A model generated the notes under the pieces. It saw nothing but the letters and a program-made list of their open reading frames with translations, searched no databases and had not been told where the DNA came from. This document shows positions 33,672 through 43,269 of a stretch of 64,000 bases of DNA, piece by piece. Source of the stretch: Pseudomonas anuradhapurensis (GTDB lineage: Bacteria > Pseudomonadota > Gammaproteobacteria > Pseudomonadales > Pseudomonadaceae); NCBI RefSeq assembly GCF_014269225.2, contig NZ_CP077097.1:3917001-3981000 (forward strand), given 5' to 3'. A program made the translations under genes and the position numbers. Position 1 is the stretch's first letter. Each line of letters opens with the position of its first letter.

Positions 33672-34793
33672 TTAGCCCAGGTGGTCCTGAATGGCGCTGA
33701 GCACGCGGCGGGCGACATCGGCCGGGGCCACGGTGTTGATGTTCTTCTCGACCGTGACCTGCACGCTGTCACCCACCTTGCTCAGGCGTACCTGATAACG
33801 CTCGGCACGGGCTTCACGCTCTTCCTTGGTCGGTTCGCTGCCGAACATGCGGCCGAAGAAGCCAGGCTCGTTCTGCTTGTCTTCGGGCTTTTCCGACAGG
33901 TTGATGTAGTACAGGCCCAGGCTGCGGTTGATGTCCTCGACGCGCCACTGGCCGCCCTGCTCCAGGGCACGGCCCACGCTGGACCAGGCACGGTCCAGGT
34001 CGGCGCCCAGGTACAGCACCGGGTTGCCACTGCCATCTTCGCTCAGGCTGACGCGGCTGGGGGCGTCGAAGTCGCGCGCGGCCAGCAGCGATACCGAACC
34101 GCCCTTCTCGGCGCTGCGGTTCATGCTGGCGAGCATTTCGTCGACCAGCAGGGCATCAGCGGCGGTATTGCTGGAGCTGGACGGGAAGTCCGGCTCGGCG
34201 GTGCTGCCGGCCGGGCGCTCGACGCTGACCACGTACACTTCGGAGGTGTTGCGCTGCACGCCAGGCTCCATGCGCACCCGCACGCGCACTTCGCTGTCAC
34301 TGCTGCTGGCGGTGCTGGCCAGGCGCTGGCCGAGGGCGGCCGACAGTTCGTCGAAACGCTGCCAGGTGGTGTTGAATTCACCGGTCTGCGGGCGCTCTTC
34401 GGCGATGCGGAAGCCGTTGTCTTCGAAGAACTGGCGCGCCACCGGCCACACTTCGGCCGGCGAGTGCTGGGCCAGCACCCAACGGCTGCTGCCGCTGCGC
34501 TGCAGGCTGTAGTCGGTGACCTGGGCGGCGCCGCCGGTCAACGGTTGCGGGCGCGGCACCTCGAACTCGCCCGTGGCGTTGTCGTCGGCGACGTTACGCG
34601 GAATCGGCAGCAGCGGGTCAAGGCGCTTGATGTTGCTGGCGTCCGGCGGCAGCTGCATCGGCGCGGTCGGGTGCGCCTGCAGGTAATCGCTGCCGCGGTC
34701 GCGGAAATAGCCATCCTCGCCCCACAGCCAGCCACACCCACTGGTGCTGGAAATGATCAGGGCAAGGGCGGAAAGACCAGCCAGTCGCTTCAT
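33672..34793 (-). CDS. bamC: Outer membrane assembly lipoprotein BamC
   Basis: This encodes 373 residues with a lipoprotein signal ending at Cys20 (SSTSGC). An N-terminal unstructured stretch that normally binds BamD follows (DRGSDYLQAHPTAPMQLPPDAS), then two helix-grip domains (from about residue 95 and from about 225). BamC is an accessory subunit of the beta-barrel assembly machinery at the outer membrane. It lies 15 bases downstream of dapA, as in many gammaproteobacteria (the former nlpB-dapA pair). Confidence 0.93.
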   Translation of the reverse strand: MKRLAGLSALALIISSTSGCGWLWGEDGYFRDRGSDYLQAHPTAPMQLPPDASNIKRLDPLLPIPRNVADDNATGEFEVPRPQPLTGGAAQVTDYSLQRSGSSRWVLAQHSPAEVWPVARQFFEDNGFRIAEERPQTGEFNTTWQRFDELSAALGQRLASTASSSDSEVRVRVRMEPGVQRNTSEVYVVSVERPAGSTAEPDFPSSSSNTAADALLVDEMLASMNRSAEKGGSVSLLAARDFDAPSRVSLSEDGSGNPVLYLGADLDRAWSSVGRALEQGGQWRVEDINRSLGLYYINLSEKPEDKQNEPGFFGRMFGSEPTKEEREARAERYQVRLSKVGDSVQVTVEKNINTVAPADVARRVLSAIQDHLG

Positions 34794-34808
34794 GCGGTGT
34801 ACTTCCTC

Positions 34809-35696
34809 TTAAACCAGTACGCCGGACTGGCGCAAGGCAGTACGGACTTTTTCGTGGTAGCCTTCGCTCAGCCAGGTCAGCGGCAGGCGAATGCCTTTTT
34901 GCATCAGGCCCATTTCGACGAGTGCCCATTTCACCGGGATCGGGTTGGACTCGCAGAACAGGTCTTTGTGCAGCGGCATGAGTTTTTCGTTGATTGCGCG
35001 GGCCTTCTCGGCATTGCCCGCAAGGGCGGCCTCGCACAGGTCGGCCATTTCGCGCGGGGCGACGTTGGCGGTGACGGAAATGTTGCCCTTGCCGCCCATC
35101 AGGATCAGCTCGACGGCGGTCGGGTCGTCACCGGACAGGACGATGAAGTCGCTGTCGACGCCATCAAGGATGGCCTTGGCGCGGGCCAGGTCGCCGGTGG
35201 CTTCCTTGATGCCGATGATGTTCTTGACCTTCGACAGGCGGATCACGGTCTCGGCCTGCATGTCGCAGGAGGTGCGGCCGGGTACGTTGTAGAGGATCTG
35301 CGGGATGTCGACGGCTTCGGCAATGTGCTTGAAGTGCTGGTACAGGCCTTCCTGGGTCGGCTTGTTGTAGTACGGCACGACCAGCAGGCAGGCATCGGCA
35401 CCGGCGCTCTTGGCGTTCTGGGTCAGGTGCACGGCTTCGGCAGTGGAGTTGGCACCGGTGCCGGCAATGACCGGCACGCGGCGGCTGCTGCGCTTGACCC
35501 GCTCGACCACGTGCTTGATGACCAGGATGTGCTCTTCGACATCCAGCGTGGCCGACTCGCCAGTGGTGCCGACAGCGACGATCGCGTGGGTGCCGTTTTC
35601 CAGGTGGAAGTCTACAAGTTTGTCGAGGCTGTCCCAGTCAAGACGCCCTTGTGCATCCATGGGAGTGACCAACGCCACCATACTGCCCGCAATCAT
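34809..35696 (-). CDS. dapA: 4-hydroxy-tetrahydrodipicolinate synthase
   Basis: This encodes 295 residues from [13 protein letters not shown] at 35696; upstream frame residues are not family-like. The Schiff-base Lys164 (GIKEATGD), Tyr136 (ILYNVPG) and the GTTGES pyruvate-site loop are all present. It condenses pyruvate with aspartate semialdehyde in the lysine/diaminopimelate pathway. It heads the dapA-bamC-MBL-purC unit and diverges from gcvR. No lysine riboswitch is visible upstream. Confidence 0.96.
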   Translation of the reverse strand: MIAGSMVALVTPMDAQGRLDWDSLDKLVDFHLENGTHAIVAVGTTGESATLDVEEHILVIKHVVERVKRSSRRVPVIAGTGANSTAEAVHLTQNAKSAGADACLLVVPYYNKPTQEGLYQHFKHIAEAVDIPQILYNVPGRTSCDMQAETVIRLSKVKNIIGIKEATGDLARAKAILDGVDSDFIVLSGDDPTAVELILMGGKGNISVTANVAPREMADLCEAALAGNAEKARAINEKLMPLHKDLFCESNPIPVKWALVEMGLMQKGIRLPLTWLSEGYHEKVRTALRQSGVLV

Positions 35697-35955
35697 GTAA
35701 CTGCTCCTGCCGGAAAAAGAGAGCGGTAATGGTACTGGGGGCATCGGCCTTGCACAAGCGAAGCAGGCGGGCGGAGCATTCCCCTCGGCGCCTTATTTCG
35801 CTACCCTTGATGCTTTGATCGGTGCAGCGCGGCCCGCCGGGCCGTCGACCTTGCTCCCCGCCAGCGTCCACGACCTCGCATGCGAGCCCCGGGCCCTGCC
35901 GACAGGAGGCTTTCGCCCGTCCTGTGCCGACCGCTCATCGCTTTAGGAATGCTGC

Positions 35956-36516
35956 ATGTCCACCCCCACCGTCCGCGAACAATTCCTTGTCATCAGTGCC
36001 CTGGGCCCGAACCCCATGGAACTGGCCAACGTCCTCAGCCGCGCTGCGTTCGAGAACCGCTGCGCGGTGGTCACCTCGCGCCTGAGCCGCCACGGCGAGA
36101 CCAGCGCCCTGGTACTGCAGGTGGGCGGCAGCTGGGATGCCCTGGCACGCCTCGAAGCCATGCTGCCGGGCCTGGGCAAGAAGCACGGCCTGACCCTGGA
36201 CGTGGTGCGCAGCGCCGACCAGGAAGTGCGCCCGCAGGCCCTGCCCTACGTGGCCTATGTCAGCGCCGCCTACCGCCCGGACATCATCAACGAGCTGTGC
36301 CAGTTCTTCCTCGACCACCGCGTCGAACTGGAAGCCATGACCTGCGACACCTACCTGGCGCCGCAAACCGGCAGCAGCATGCTCAATGCCCAGTTCACCG
36401 TGATCCTGCCGGCCGGTACCCAGATCAGCTGGCTGCGTGACCAGTTCCTGGACTTTGCCGATGCGCTGAACCTGGACGCGCTGATCGAGCCCTGGCGCCC
36501 ACAGAACCCCATGTAA
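35956..36516 (+). CDS. gcvR: Glycine cleavage system regulator (tandem ACT domains)
   Basis: This encodes 186 residues made of two ACT domains: residues about 8-85 (FLVISALGPNPMELANVLSR) and 95-180 (YVAYVSAAYRPDIINELCQF). This is the architecture of GcvR, which antagonises the activator GcvA when glycine is low. No gcvA or gcv operon is in the window. It is divergent from dapA and 9 bases upstream of bcp, and the gcvR-bcp pairing is conserved in gammaproteobacteria. Confidence 0.88.
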   Translation: MSTPTVREQFLVISALGPNPMELANVLSRAAFENRCAVVTSRLSRHGETSALVLQVGGSWDALARLEAMLPGLGKKHGLTLDVVRSADQEVRPQALPYVAYVSAAYRPDIINELCQFFLDHRVELEAMTCDTYLAPQTGSSMLNAQFTVILPAGTQISWLRDQFLDFADALNLDALIEPWRPQNPM

Positions 36517-36525
36517 GGAGCCACC

Positions 36526-36999
36526 ATGGCCGTAGCACTCGACCAACCGGTCGCCGATTTCCAGGCCCAGGCCACCAGCGGGCAGACCGTAAGCCTGGCC
36601 GAACTCAAGGGCCGCCAGGTGGTGGTGTACTTCTACCCGAAGGACAGCACGCCAGGCTGCACTACCGAAGGCCAGGGTTTCCGCGACCAGCATGACGCCT
36701 TTGCCGCAGCCAATACCGTGGTGTTCGGCGTGTCGCGCGATGGCATCAAGTCGCACGAGAACTTCAAGGCCAAGCAAGGCTTCCCGTTCGAGCTGATCAG
36801 CGACAAGGACGAGGCGCTGTGCCAGCTGTTCGACGTGATCAAGCTGAAAAAGCTGTATGGCAAGGAATATCTGGGCGTTGACCGCAGCACCTTCCTGATC
36901 GACAAGGATGGCGTGCTGCGCCAGGAATGGCGTGGGGTGAAGGTGCCGGGGCATGTGGATGCCGTGTTGGCTGCTGCCCAGGCCCTGAACAAGGCTTGA
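36526..36999 (+). CDS. bcp: Peroxiredoxin (BCP/PrxQ type), lacking the usual resolving cysteine
   Basis: This 157-residue thiol peroxidase contains the peroxidatic Cys45 in DSTPGCTTEGQ and the conserved Thr and Arg of the active site (FRD). In E. coli BCP the resolving cysteine is five residues later; here that position is Gln50. Another cysteine (ALCQLFD) may take that role, or the enzyme may use an external thiol. An AAGGAG ribosome binding site precedes the ATG. It reduces hydroperoxides in the cytoplasm. Confidence 0.92.
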   Translation: MAVALDQPVADFQAQATSGQTVSLAELKGRQVVVYFYPKDSTPGCTTEGQGFRDQHDAFAAANTVVFGVSRDGIKSHENFKAKQGFPFELISDKDEALCQLFDVIKLKKLYGKEYLGVDRSTFLIDKDGVLRQEWRGVKVPGHVDAVLAAAQALNKA

Positions 37000-37007
37000 G
37001 ATTGCGG

Positions 37008-37107
37008 TGGGCTGCTTTGCAGCCCTTCGCGGGCACGCCCGCTCCCACAGAAATCGAGCCGGAACCTGTGGGAGCGGGCGCGCCCGCGAAGGGCCGCAAA
37101 GCGGCCC
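37008..37107. repeat. REP inverted pair (REPIN-like), mixed type
   Basis: The inner units carry the family I core (gcgggcacgcccgctcccacag and its complement), but the outer arms carry gggctgctttgcagccc and gggccgcaaagcggcccc, the hairpins usual for family II. It lies between convergent genes. Confidence 0.75.
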
Positions 37108-37115
37108 CAATTACA

Positions 37116-38186
37116 TCAAAGCATCGGCGAAACACTAGGCTCCTGCCGCGGCCAGGCATCCAGCACGGCCTTGATCAAGGTCGCCAGCGGGATCGCGAAG
37201 AAGATCCCCCAGAACCCCCACAACCCGCCAAATAGCAGCACCGCGCAAATGATCGCCACCGGGTGCAGGCTCACCGCCTCGGAGAACAGCAGCGGTACCA
37301 GCACGTTGCCGTCCAGCGCCTGGATGATCGCGTACACCGTCATCAGGTAGATGAACTGGTCACCCCAGCCCCACTGGAACAACGCAATCAGGGTCACCGG
37401 CACGGTCACCACCACTGCACCCACGTACGGCACCACCACCGACAGCCCCACCAGCAGGGCCAGCAGCGCGGCATAGTTGAGCCCGAGGCTGATGAAGGCG
37501 ATGTAGGTGGCAATGCCGCAGATCAGGATCTCGATGCCCTTGCCGCGGATATAGTTGGCGATCTGCCGGTTCATCTCGCTGCCCACGCGGTTCAGCAGGG
37601 TGCGCTGGCGTGGCAGGTAGCCACTGACCCAACGGCCGATCAGTTCGCGGTCCTTGAGGAAGAAGAACACCAGGATCGGCACCAGCACCAGGTAGATCAT
37701 GGCGTTGACCAGCAGCGGCAGGCTGGACAGCGAGAAGGTCAGTGCCCACTGGCCGAACTTGCCGATTTCTCCGCGCACCGACTCGATGGCATGCAGCACC
37801 TGCTCGTCCGACACCAGGTGCGGGTAGCGTTCGGGCAACAGCAACAGCAGCGACTGCCACTTGCCGAGCATGCCTGGCAGCTCGTTGAACAGGGTGATCA
37901 GCTGATGCCACAGCAGCGGCACCAGCACCAGCATGAACACGGCCAGCGCGCCCATGAACAGGGCGAACACCAGCAGCACCGCCAACCGGGTCGGCACCCG
38001 CAGGCGCTCCAGGGCATTGACCAGCCCCTGCATGAGGAACGCCAGCACCATGCCTGCCAGCACCGGTGCGAGCATGCCCCCCAAGGTAAGCACTGCGGTA
38101 AAAGCCAGGAACAACAAGACCGCCAGCACCACCGCTTCCTCATCGGAGAAGTAGCGCTGCATCCAGTCGCGAAGCACTTTGAACAT
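37116..38186 (-). CDS. AI-2E/PerM family transporter
   Basis: This encodes 356 residues with about eight membrane helices. Helices at residues 18-60 and 67-90 are followed by a cytoplasmic or periplasmic middle domain (about 110-150) and then the long C-terminal membrane block with VLVPILVFFFLKDRE, the family signature. The name AI-2E reflects the E. coli TqsA relative, but most members (PerM) have unknown substrates. It precedes no obvious partner; tusA is upstream on the same strand. Confidence 0.85.
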   Translation of the reverse strand: MFKVLRDWMQRYFSDEEAVVLAVLLFLAFTAVLTLGGMLAPVLAGMVLAFLMQGLVNALERLRVPTRLAVLLVFALFMGALAVFMLVLVPLLWHQLITLFNELPGMLGKWQSLLLLLPERYPHLVSDEQVLHAIESVRGEIGKFGQWALTFSLSSLPLLVNAMIYLVLVPILVFFFLKDRELIGRWVSGYLPRQRTLLNRVGSEMNRQIANYIRGKGIEILICGIATYIAFISLGLNYAALLALLVGLSVVVPYVGAVVVTVPVTLIALFQWGWGDQFIYLMTVYAIIQALDGNVLVPLLFSEAVSLHPVAIICAVLLFGGLWGFWGIFFAIPLATLIKAVLDAWPRQEPSVSPML

Positions 38187-38205
38187 TGACGATCCTTGGA
38201 AAGCC

Positions 38206-38445
38206 TCAGGCCTTGCGCAGCCAGTAAGTGTAGGTGCCAGCCTCGGCCGTCTCCTGCAGCAGGGTATGACCGGCCAGCTGGGCGAAAGTGCGGAAGTCGC
38301 GTTGCGAACCGGCGTCGGTGGCGATCACCTTGAGCACCGCGCCGCTGGCCAGGCGGTTGAGCTCCATCTTGGCCTTGAGCAGCGGCAACGGGCAATTCAG
38401 CCCGCTGGCGTCCAGCTCGGCGTCACAGGTCAGGGTGTCACTCAT
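38206..38445 (-). CDS. tusA: Sulfur carrier protein TusA
   Basis: This encodes 79 residues from MSDTLTCDAELD at 38445. The persulfide-carrying Cys18 sits in the defining LNCPLPLLKAK motif. TusA relays sulfur from cysteine desulfurase toward tRNA 2-thiolation and other acceptors. Spacing of 19 bases to the PerM-type gene suggests a two-gene unit. The M48 protease gene diverges from it. Confidence 0.9.
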   Translation of the reverse strand: MSDTLTCDAELDASGLNCPLPLLKAKMELNRLASGAVLKVIATDAGSQRDFRTFAQLAGHTLLQETAEAGTYTYWLRKA

Positions 38446-38567
38446 TGCGGGGCTCTCCAAAGGCGTTGCCAGGCTGCGGCCTGGTTGGGTCGGCTAGGAT
38501 AGCGCCACTGGTCGCCAACGTGTGAGCCCGCTACAGTAGGTATCTTTGACCGACGCGAGTTTCATGC

Positions 38568-40004
38568 ATGAATCTACTGCGCCCTACCCTGCTGACGCTG
38601 GCCTGCCTGTTGGCCCTCCCCGGCCATGCAGACGACCTGCCATCACTGGGCGACGCCAGTTCCGCAATCGTCTCGCCCCAACAGGAACACCAGCTTGGCC
38701 GCGCCTGGCTGAGCCTGTTGCGTGGCCAGGTCAACCAGCTGAACGATCCGCAGCTCAAGGACTATGTTGAAACCAGCGTGTACCGCCTGGCCGAAACCAG
38801 CCAGTTGCAGGACCGGCGCCTGGAATTCATCCTCATCGACAGCCGCGAACTGAACGCCTTCGCGGCCCCGGGCGGCATCGTCGGGGTCAACGGCGGGCTG
38901 TTCCTCAACGCCCAGACCGAAGGCGAGTACGCCTCGGTACTGGCCCACGAACTGGCGCACTTGTCGCAACGCCACTTCGCCCGCGGCGTCGAGGCCCAGC
39001 AGCGCATGCAGTTGCCGATGATGGCGGCGCTGCTGGCCGGTATCGTGCTGGCAGCCGGCGGCGGTGGCGATGCCGGTATCGGCGTGATCGCCGGCACCCA
39101 GGCGGCGGCGATCCAGGAACAGCGCCGCTTCTCGCGGCAGAACGAACAGGAAGCCGACCGCATCGGCATCCAGAACCTGGAAAAGGCCGGCTACGACCCG
39201 CGCAACATGCCAACCATGTTCGAGCGCCTGGCGCGGCAATACCGCTATGACGCCAAGCCGCCGGAGTTTTTGCTGACCCACCCGGTGACCGAGTCGCGTA
39301 TCGCCGACACCCGCAACCGTGCCGAGCAGGCACCCAAGGGCGGCGTCGAGGACAGCATGCGCTACCAGCTGATCCGCGCGCGGGTGGCACTGACCTACGA
39401 AGGCACCCCAGGGCTGGCGGCCAAGCGCTTCCGCGCCCAGCTGGATGAAGACCCGAAGCTGGACGCCGCGCGCTACGGCCTGGCACTGGCGCAGATCAAA
39501 GGCGGCCAGCTCAACGAAGCGCGGGAGAACCTCAAGCCGTTGCTGGCCAAAGCGCCTAACGACATCACCTACAACCTGGCGCAAATAGACCTGGACATCA
39601 CCAACAATCGCCTGGCCGATGCACAGCAGCGGGCCGAGCGCATGCAGGGGCTGTACCCGGACAACTACCCACTGAAGCAGGTACGTGCCGATCTGCTGGT
39701 GAAGCAGAACAAGCCTGCCGAGGCCGAAAAGGTATTGAACGAGCTGGTGAAAAGTCGCCCGGATGACCCGGACGTTTGGTACGACATGGCAGAAGTGCGC
39801 GGTTTGTCGGGCAATACCATCGGCCTGCACCGAGCCCGGGCTGAATACTTCACGCTGGTAGGCGATTTTGACCAGGCGATCCAGCAGCTGGATTACGCCA
39901 AGCGCCGGGCTGGCGGAAACTTCCCGCTGGCCTCGCAGATTGACCAGCGCCAGCGCGAGATCATGGAACAGCAGCGCATGGTTCGGGAGATGATGGGGCG
40001 CTGA
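38568..40004 (+). CDS. Periplasmic M48 metalloprotease with TPR tail (BepA-like)
   Basis: This encodes 478 residues. A signal peptide (MNLLRPTLLTLACLLALPGHA) is followed by an M48 protease domain with HELAH at 127-131 and the third zinc ligand in the NEQEADRIG motif. A glycine/alanine-rich segment after HELAH (LLAGIVLAAGGGGDAG) is typical. The C-terminal half from about residue 270 is helical repeats of TPR type. BepA-like enzymes degrade or assist misassembled outer-membrane proteins, and that role is inferred here. Confidence 0.88.
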   Translation: MNLLRPTLLTLACLLALPGHADDLPSLGDASSAIVSPQQEHQLGRAWLSLLRGQVNQLNDPQLKDYVETSVYRLAETSQLQDRRLEFILIDSRELNAFAAPGGIVGVNGGLFLNAQTEGEYASVLAHELAHLSQRHFARGVEAQQRMQLPMMAALLAGIVLAAGGGGDAGIGVIAGTQAAAIQEQRRFSRQNEQEADRIGIQNLEKAGYDPRNMPTMFERLARQYRYDAKPPEFLLTHPVTESRIADTRNRAEQAPKGGVEDSMRYQLIRARVALTYEGTPGLAAKRFRAQLDEDPKLDAARYGLALAQIKGGQLNEARENLKPLLAKAPNDITYNLAQIDLDITNNRLADAQQRAERMQGLYPDNYPLKQVRADLLVKQNKPAEAEKVLNELVKSRPDDPDVWYDMAEVRGLSGNTIGLHRARAEYFTLVGDFDQAIQQLDYAKRRAGGNFPLASQIDQRQREIMEQQRMVREMMGR

Positions 40005-40011
40005 AGATGCC

Positions 40012-40118
40012 GGGGGCGCTTTGCGCCCCTATCGCGACACAAGGCCACTCCTACAGGGGCTATGCGATCCCCTTGTAGGAGCGGCCTTGTGTCGCGATAG
40101 GGGCGCAAAGCGGCCCCA
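40012..40118. repeat. REPIN-like inverted repeat, family II, inverted arrangement
   Basis: The two units are arranged with the gggcgcnnngcgccc hairpins outside and TGTAGGAG tips inside, the reverse of the other family II pairs. It lies between convergent genes. Confidence 0.75.
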
Positions 40119-40124
40119 GCAATC

Positions 40125-41183
40125 TCAAGCGTTACCAGACAATTTCAGTCGTGCCGCCTGGGTAAAGTCCAGCATGCGGTTCAGCGGCTTGATCGCCTTC
40201 GGCACCAGTGCCGGGTCGACGAAGATCTCGTTGGTACCCTTGCGCAGGCAATCCAGCACCCGCTCCAGGGTATTCATCGCCATCCATGGGCAGTGCGCGC
40301 AGCTGCGGCACGCCGCGCCGTTACCGGCGGTCGGGGCTTCGACGAACTCCTTGTCCGGGCACAACTGCTGCATCTTGTAGAAGATGCCGCGGTCGGTGGC
40401 GACAATGAAGGTCTTGTTCGGCAGGGTCTGGGCAGCCTTGATCAGCTGGCTGGTGGAGCCGACCGCGTCGGCCAGCTCGATCACCGCCTCGGGCGATTCC
40501 GGGTGCACCAGGATCGCCGCGTCCGGGTACAGCGCTTTCATGTCGGCCAGCTGGCGCGACTTGAACTCTTCGTGAACGATGCAGGCACCGTCCCACAGCA
40601 GCATGTCGGCGCCGGTCTGCTTCTGGATGTAGCGGCCCAGGTGCTGGTCGGGGCCCCAGATGATGGTTTCGCCGTTGTCCATCAGGCTCTCGACGATCTC
40701 CAGCGCGCAGCTTGAAGTCACCACCCAGTCGGCACGGGCTTTCACCGCCGCGGAAGTGTTGGCATAGACCACCACGGTGCGCTCGGGGTGCTGGTCGCAG
40801 AAGGCCGAGAACTCCTCTACCGGGCAACCCAGGTCGAGCGAGCAGGTAGCCTCCAGGGTCGGCATCAGCACGCGCTTTTCCGGGGTGAGGATCTTGGCGG
40901 TCTCGCCCATGAAACGCACACCGGCAACCACTACGGTTTGCGCCGGGTGGTTCTTGCCGAAGCGGGCCATTTCCAGCGAGTCGGATACGCAGCCGCCGGT
41001 TTCTTCGGCCAGCGCCTGGATGACCGGGTCGCAGTAGTAATGGGCGACCAGTACGGCGTTCTGCGCCTTGAGCTCGGCAGCAATGGCCGCACGGTATTCG
41101 GCCTCCTGCTCGGCTGTCAGCGGGTTGGGCTGCTTGGCGTCGAGGTGGGCCTGAACCAACAGGCGTTCGGAAATCTGGGTCAT
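40125..41183 (-). CDS. nadA: Quinolinate synthase
   Basis: This encodes 352 residues from [11 protein letters not shown] at 41183. NadA is a 4Fe-4S enzyme that condenses iminoaspartate with dihydroxyacetone phosphate to quinolinate for NAD synthesis. Cluster cysteines are recognisable in [22 protein letters not shown] and the C-terminal [10 protein letters not shown], and the substrate segment AHYYCDP is intact. A long form with three CxxC-type cysteines is usual in gammaproteobacteria. nadB is not in the window. Confidence 0.96.
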   Translation of the reverse strand: MTQISERLLVQAHLDAKQPNPLTAEQEAEYRAAIAAELKAQNAVLVAHYYCDPVIQALAEETGGCVSDSLEMARFGKNHPAQTVVVAGVRFMGETAKILTPEKRVLMPTLEATCSLDLGCPVEEFSAFCDQHPERTVVVYANTSAAVKARADWVVTSSCALEIVESLMDNGETIIWGPDQHLGRYIQKQTGADMLLWDGACIVHEEFKSRQLADMKALYPDAAILVHPESPEAVIELADAVGSTSQLIKAAQTLPNKTFIVATDRGIFYKMQQLCPDKEFVEAPTAGNGAACRSCAHCPWMAMNTLERVLDCLRKGTNEIFVDPALVPKAIKPLNRMLDFTQAARLKLSGNA

Positions 41184-41361
41184 GATCGCTGGACCTGCAG
41201 GCGCGTGCGCGCGTCGAATCGAGTGTATCACCCGGCCCTGGCAGATCGGCCAAGGGTGCCGGACGGCACACAGGCCGCCACGGCCCTCTGCGGGCGCGGA
41301 TTATTATCGGAGGCCGAAGGCTACAGATAATCCAGCGATTTCTAAAGCGGTTTTTGTGTTG

Positions 41362-41389
41362 CCTGTGCCGGCGACCGGGCCGGCACAGG
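41362..41389. terminator. Hairpin in the DUF945-nadA gap
   Basis: CCTGTGCCGG-cgaccggg-CCGGCACAGG forms a 10-base stem just downstream of the DUF945 stop codon on the minus strand. The tail (caacacaaaaacc) is only moderately U-rich. Confidence 0.5.
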
Positions 41390-41397
41390 AGAAGCGA

Positions 41398-42906
41398 TCA
41401 ACCCTGCGGCGACAGGGCGCCCAGGTGCGAGGCCATGAGCATGGCGAACTCTTCCACGGTCATCTTCTGGCCGTTGAAGTCGACCATGCCGTCGGCATAG
41501 TGCAGGCTGCTCACCACATCGGTGCCCTGCACCGTGGCCATGCCGCTCTGCAGCGCCATCACCCCGACCATTTCCCCGGCCTGGCTCGATTGCAGGGCGA
41601 TGGCCTGGGCGTCGGTCTGGCCGTCCAGCAGCGCCTGCAAGGTCGCCAGGTCACCAATCATCGGCTTGGACAGCGACAGCTTGCTCTTCACCTCGGTGAT
41701 CAGCTGCTTGCCGAGCTGATCGGGTGGCAGGTCGAAGCTGGCCGGTGCGGCAAAGCCCATCGACAGGTCGAAGCGGCTTTCGCCATTGGCAGTCTTGAAC
41801 GACAGGTTTTCCACCGCCACCCGCGGCTTGGCGGCCAGCAGCTTCTGCAGGTCGGCCTGGAACCGGGCTTTTTCTGCCTCGTCCATCTGGATTTCCGGCA
41901 TCGGCTCGCCGGCGGCTGCAGCGGCCTCGAACTCCGGCAGGTGCGACTGGTACCACGCCGACAGCGCCTGCAGCGCCGGCGCATTGAGCGAAGAGACGCT
42001 TACCGCCATCTGCGCCTTGCCCACCGCCCGGTCATCCCAGCGGATATCCTCGACCTTGTACTCCACGCGGCCACCGACAGTGTCCGCCCCTTCCAGGGTT
42101 TGCCGAACATTCTGCTGCAGGCCCTTGACCAGCAGCACCTGCTGCTTGGGCCCCAGGGTGACCTTGGTTTCGGCCAGCGCCAGGTCGACGTTGCCCACAT
42201 AGATGGCCTCGTGCCCGGTAGCCGACAACTGGCCATTAAGCTTCAGGCCCGTGAGCTCGACCGTGGCTGGCGGCTGGTCATCGCTTACCAGCTTCATCAG
42301 CAAACGGTCGGCCTGGCCGCTGACGGTCGAGGCCTTGCCTTGCTGGTCACCACTGACCTGCAGCTGCATGCCCGAGAAGTCGAGGCGGCTGCCGTCCGCT
42401 TCATCAAGCTTGACCGGCGCCAGCTGGATCAGGCTGGTCACATTGCCGCCGTAACCCAGGCTGGTCTGCGCGCTGACCGGAGCCTGCTCGCCGGCGGCCG
42501 CGAACCACGGCGCGGTGGTGTCGTCCTTCTGCAGCGTACTGCTGCTGAATGCCAGCACCGGCATCAGCTTGAACGCCTTGACCCGCGACCAGGGGAACGG
42601 GCCGTGCTCGATCTGGTCGGTCACGCCTACGTCGAAGTTCAGCACCTCGCCATCACCCAGGCGGATGTCCCGGGCCTTGAGCCGGTATTGGGCGGTACTG
42701 CTGAACCAATGCTGCTCCAGCGACACCCGCTCGATGCTCATGCTGCCGCCGGTGCTCACCAGCGCCTTGTCGAGTTCGGCGTTGCTGCGCGACAGGGCGT
42801 TGTCGAGCTCTGTGGGAAGCTGCTTGCCGGTGTACCAGGCGCCAGCGGGGATTGCGACGGCAATGGCGATAGCCAGGCCGGAAAGGATGCCAACTGATTT
42901 CTTCAT
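41398..42906 (-). CDS. DUF945 (YdgA family) membrane-anchored protein
   Basis: This encodes 502 residues from MKKSVGILSG at 42906; the longer frame is unsupported. It has one N-terminal membrane anchor (residues 5-28) and a long periplasmic beta-rich region, as in YdgA/DUF945 proteins. These are related to AsmA-like or lipid-transfer architectures, but their function is unresolved. The C-terminus (DFNGQKMTVEEFAMLMASHLG) matches the family's ending. It forms a single-gene unit, with a hairpin after the stop codon. Confidence 0.75.
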   Translation of the reverse strand: MKKSVGILSGLAIAIAVAIPAGAWYTGKQLPTELDNALSRSNAELDKALVSTGGSMSIERVSLEQHWFSSTAQYRLKARDIRLGDGEVLNFDVGVTDQIEHGPFPWSRVKAFKLMPVLAFSSSTLQKDDTTAPWFAAAGEQAPVSAQTSLGYGGNVTSLIQLAPVKLDEADGSRLDFSGMQLQVSGDQQGKASTVSGQADRLLMKLVSDDQPPATVELTGLKLNGQLSATGHEAIYVGNVDLALAETKVTLGPKQQVLLVKGLQQNVRQTLEGADTVGGRVEYKVEDIRWDDRAVGKAQMAVSVSSLNAPALQALSAWYQSHLPEFEAAAAAGEPMPEIQMDEAEKARFQADLQKLLAAKPRVAVENLSFKTANGESRFDLSMGFAAPASFDLPPDQLGKQLITEVKSKLSLSKPMIGDLATLQALLDGQTDAQAIALQSSQAGEMVGVMALQSGMATVQGTDVVSSLHYADGMVDFNGQKMTVEEFAMLMASHLGALSPQG

Positions 42907-43179
42907 GAATAGAACCGATTGCTGTCCGTAAGGGGTTCGTATGCGGCCCTGGGCCGCAGGACGCCAAGAGTACCACTGCAACCCCAGGCATGGCGCTGGG
43001 CCAGCTGGAGAAATTGCGTTTTGGGAAAGGCCTGACATTCGCCGCAAGGCGGCTCACTACTTGTAAATTTTTACGAACACACAAATTGATCAAAATCGCA
43101 AAAAAACGCGCAAAAACCGAACAAAAACCTGTTTTTATCGACACATATTTCAAATCAGTAACATCTTGTCATGTTTAAC
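42907..43179. other. A/T-rich regulatory region upstream of the polyamine-type permease
   Basis: This gap between divergent genes is rich in A-tracts (caaaaaaacgcgcaaaaac, aacaaaaacctg) that could bend DNA or bind global regulators. An inverted repeat TGTCA-n9-TGACA (43167-43185) overlaps the -35 element that follows. No ORF is convincing here. Confidence 0.4.
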
Positions 43180-43208
43180 TTGACACCAACCTACGCATCG
43201 TTTTTTAT
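43180..43208 (+). promoter_or_regulatory. Predicted promoter of the permease-chemoreceptor unit
   Basis: A perfect -35 TTGACA is followed after 17 bases by a weak -10 TTTTAT. The predicted transcript has a leader of about 135 bases before the permease and includes the 30-codon upstream ORF. Confidence 0.5.
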
Positions 43209-43269
43209 TTTCACCACTTTGCGCGCTCCCCACGCGCCTCCCGCCGCTCCGACATAAAAGGTGAACAAC

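Noticed and set aside
32940..35729. 929-codon open frame on the plus strand
   Set aside because: Antisense to the MBL hydrolase, bamC and dapA, with typical shadow composition.
35697..35955. Lysine riboswitch upstream of dapA
   Set aside because: The dapA leader is too short and lacks the multi-helix pattern. Gammaproteobacterial pseudomonads normally do not use one here.
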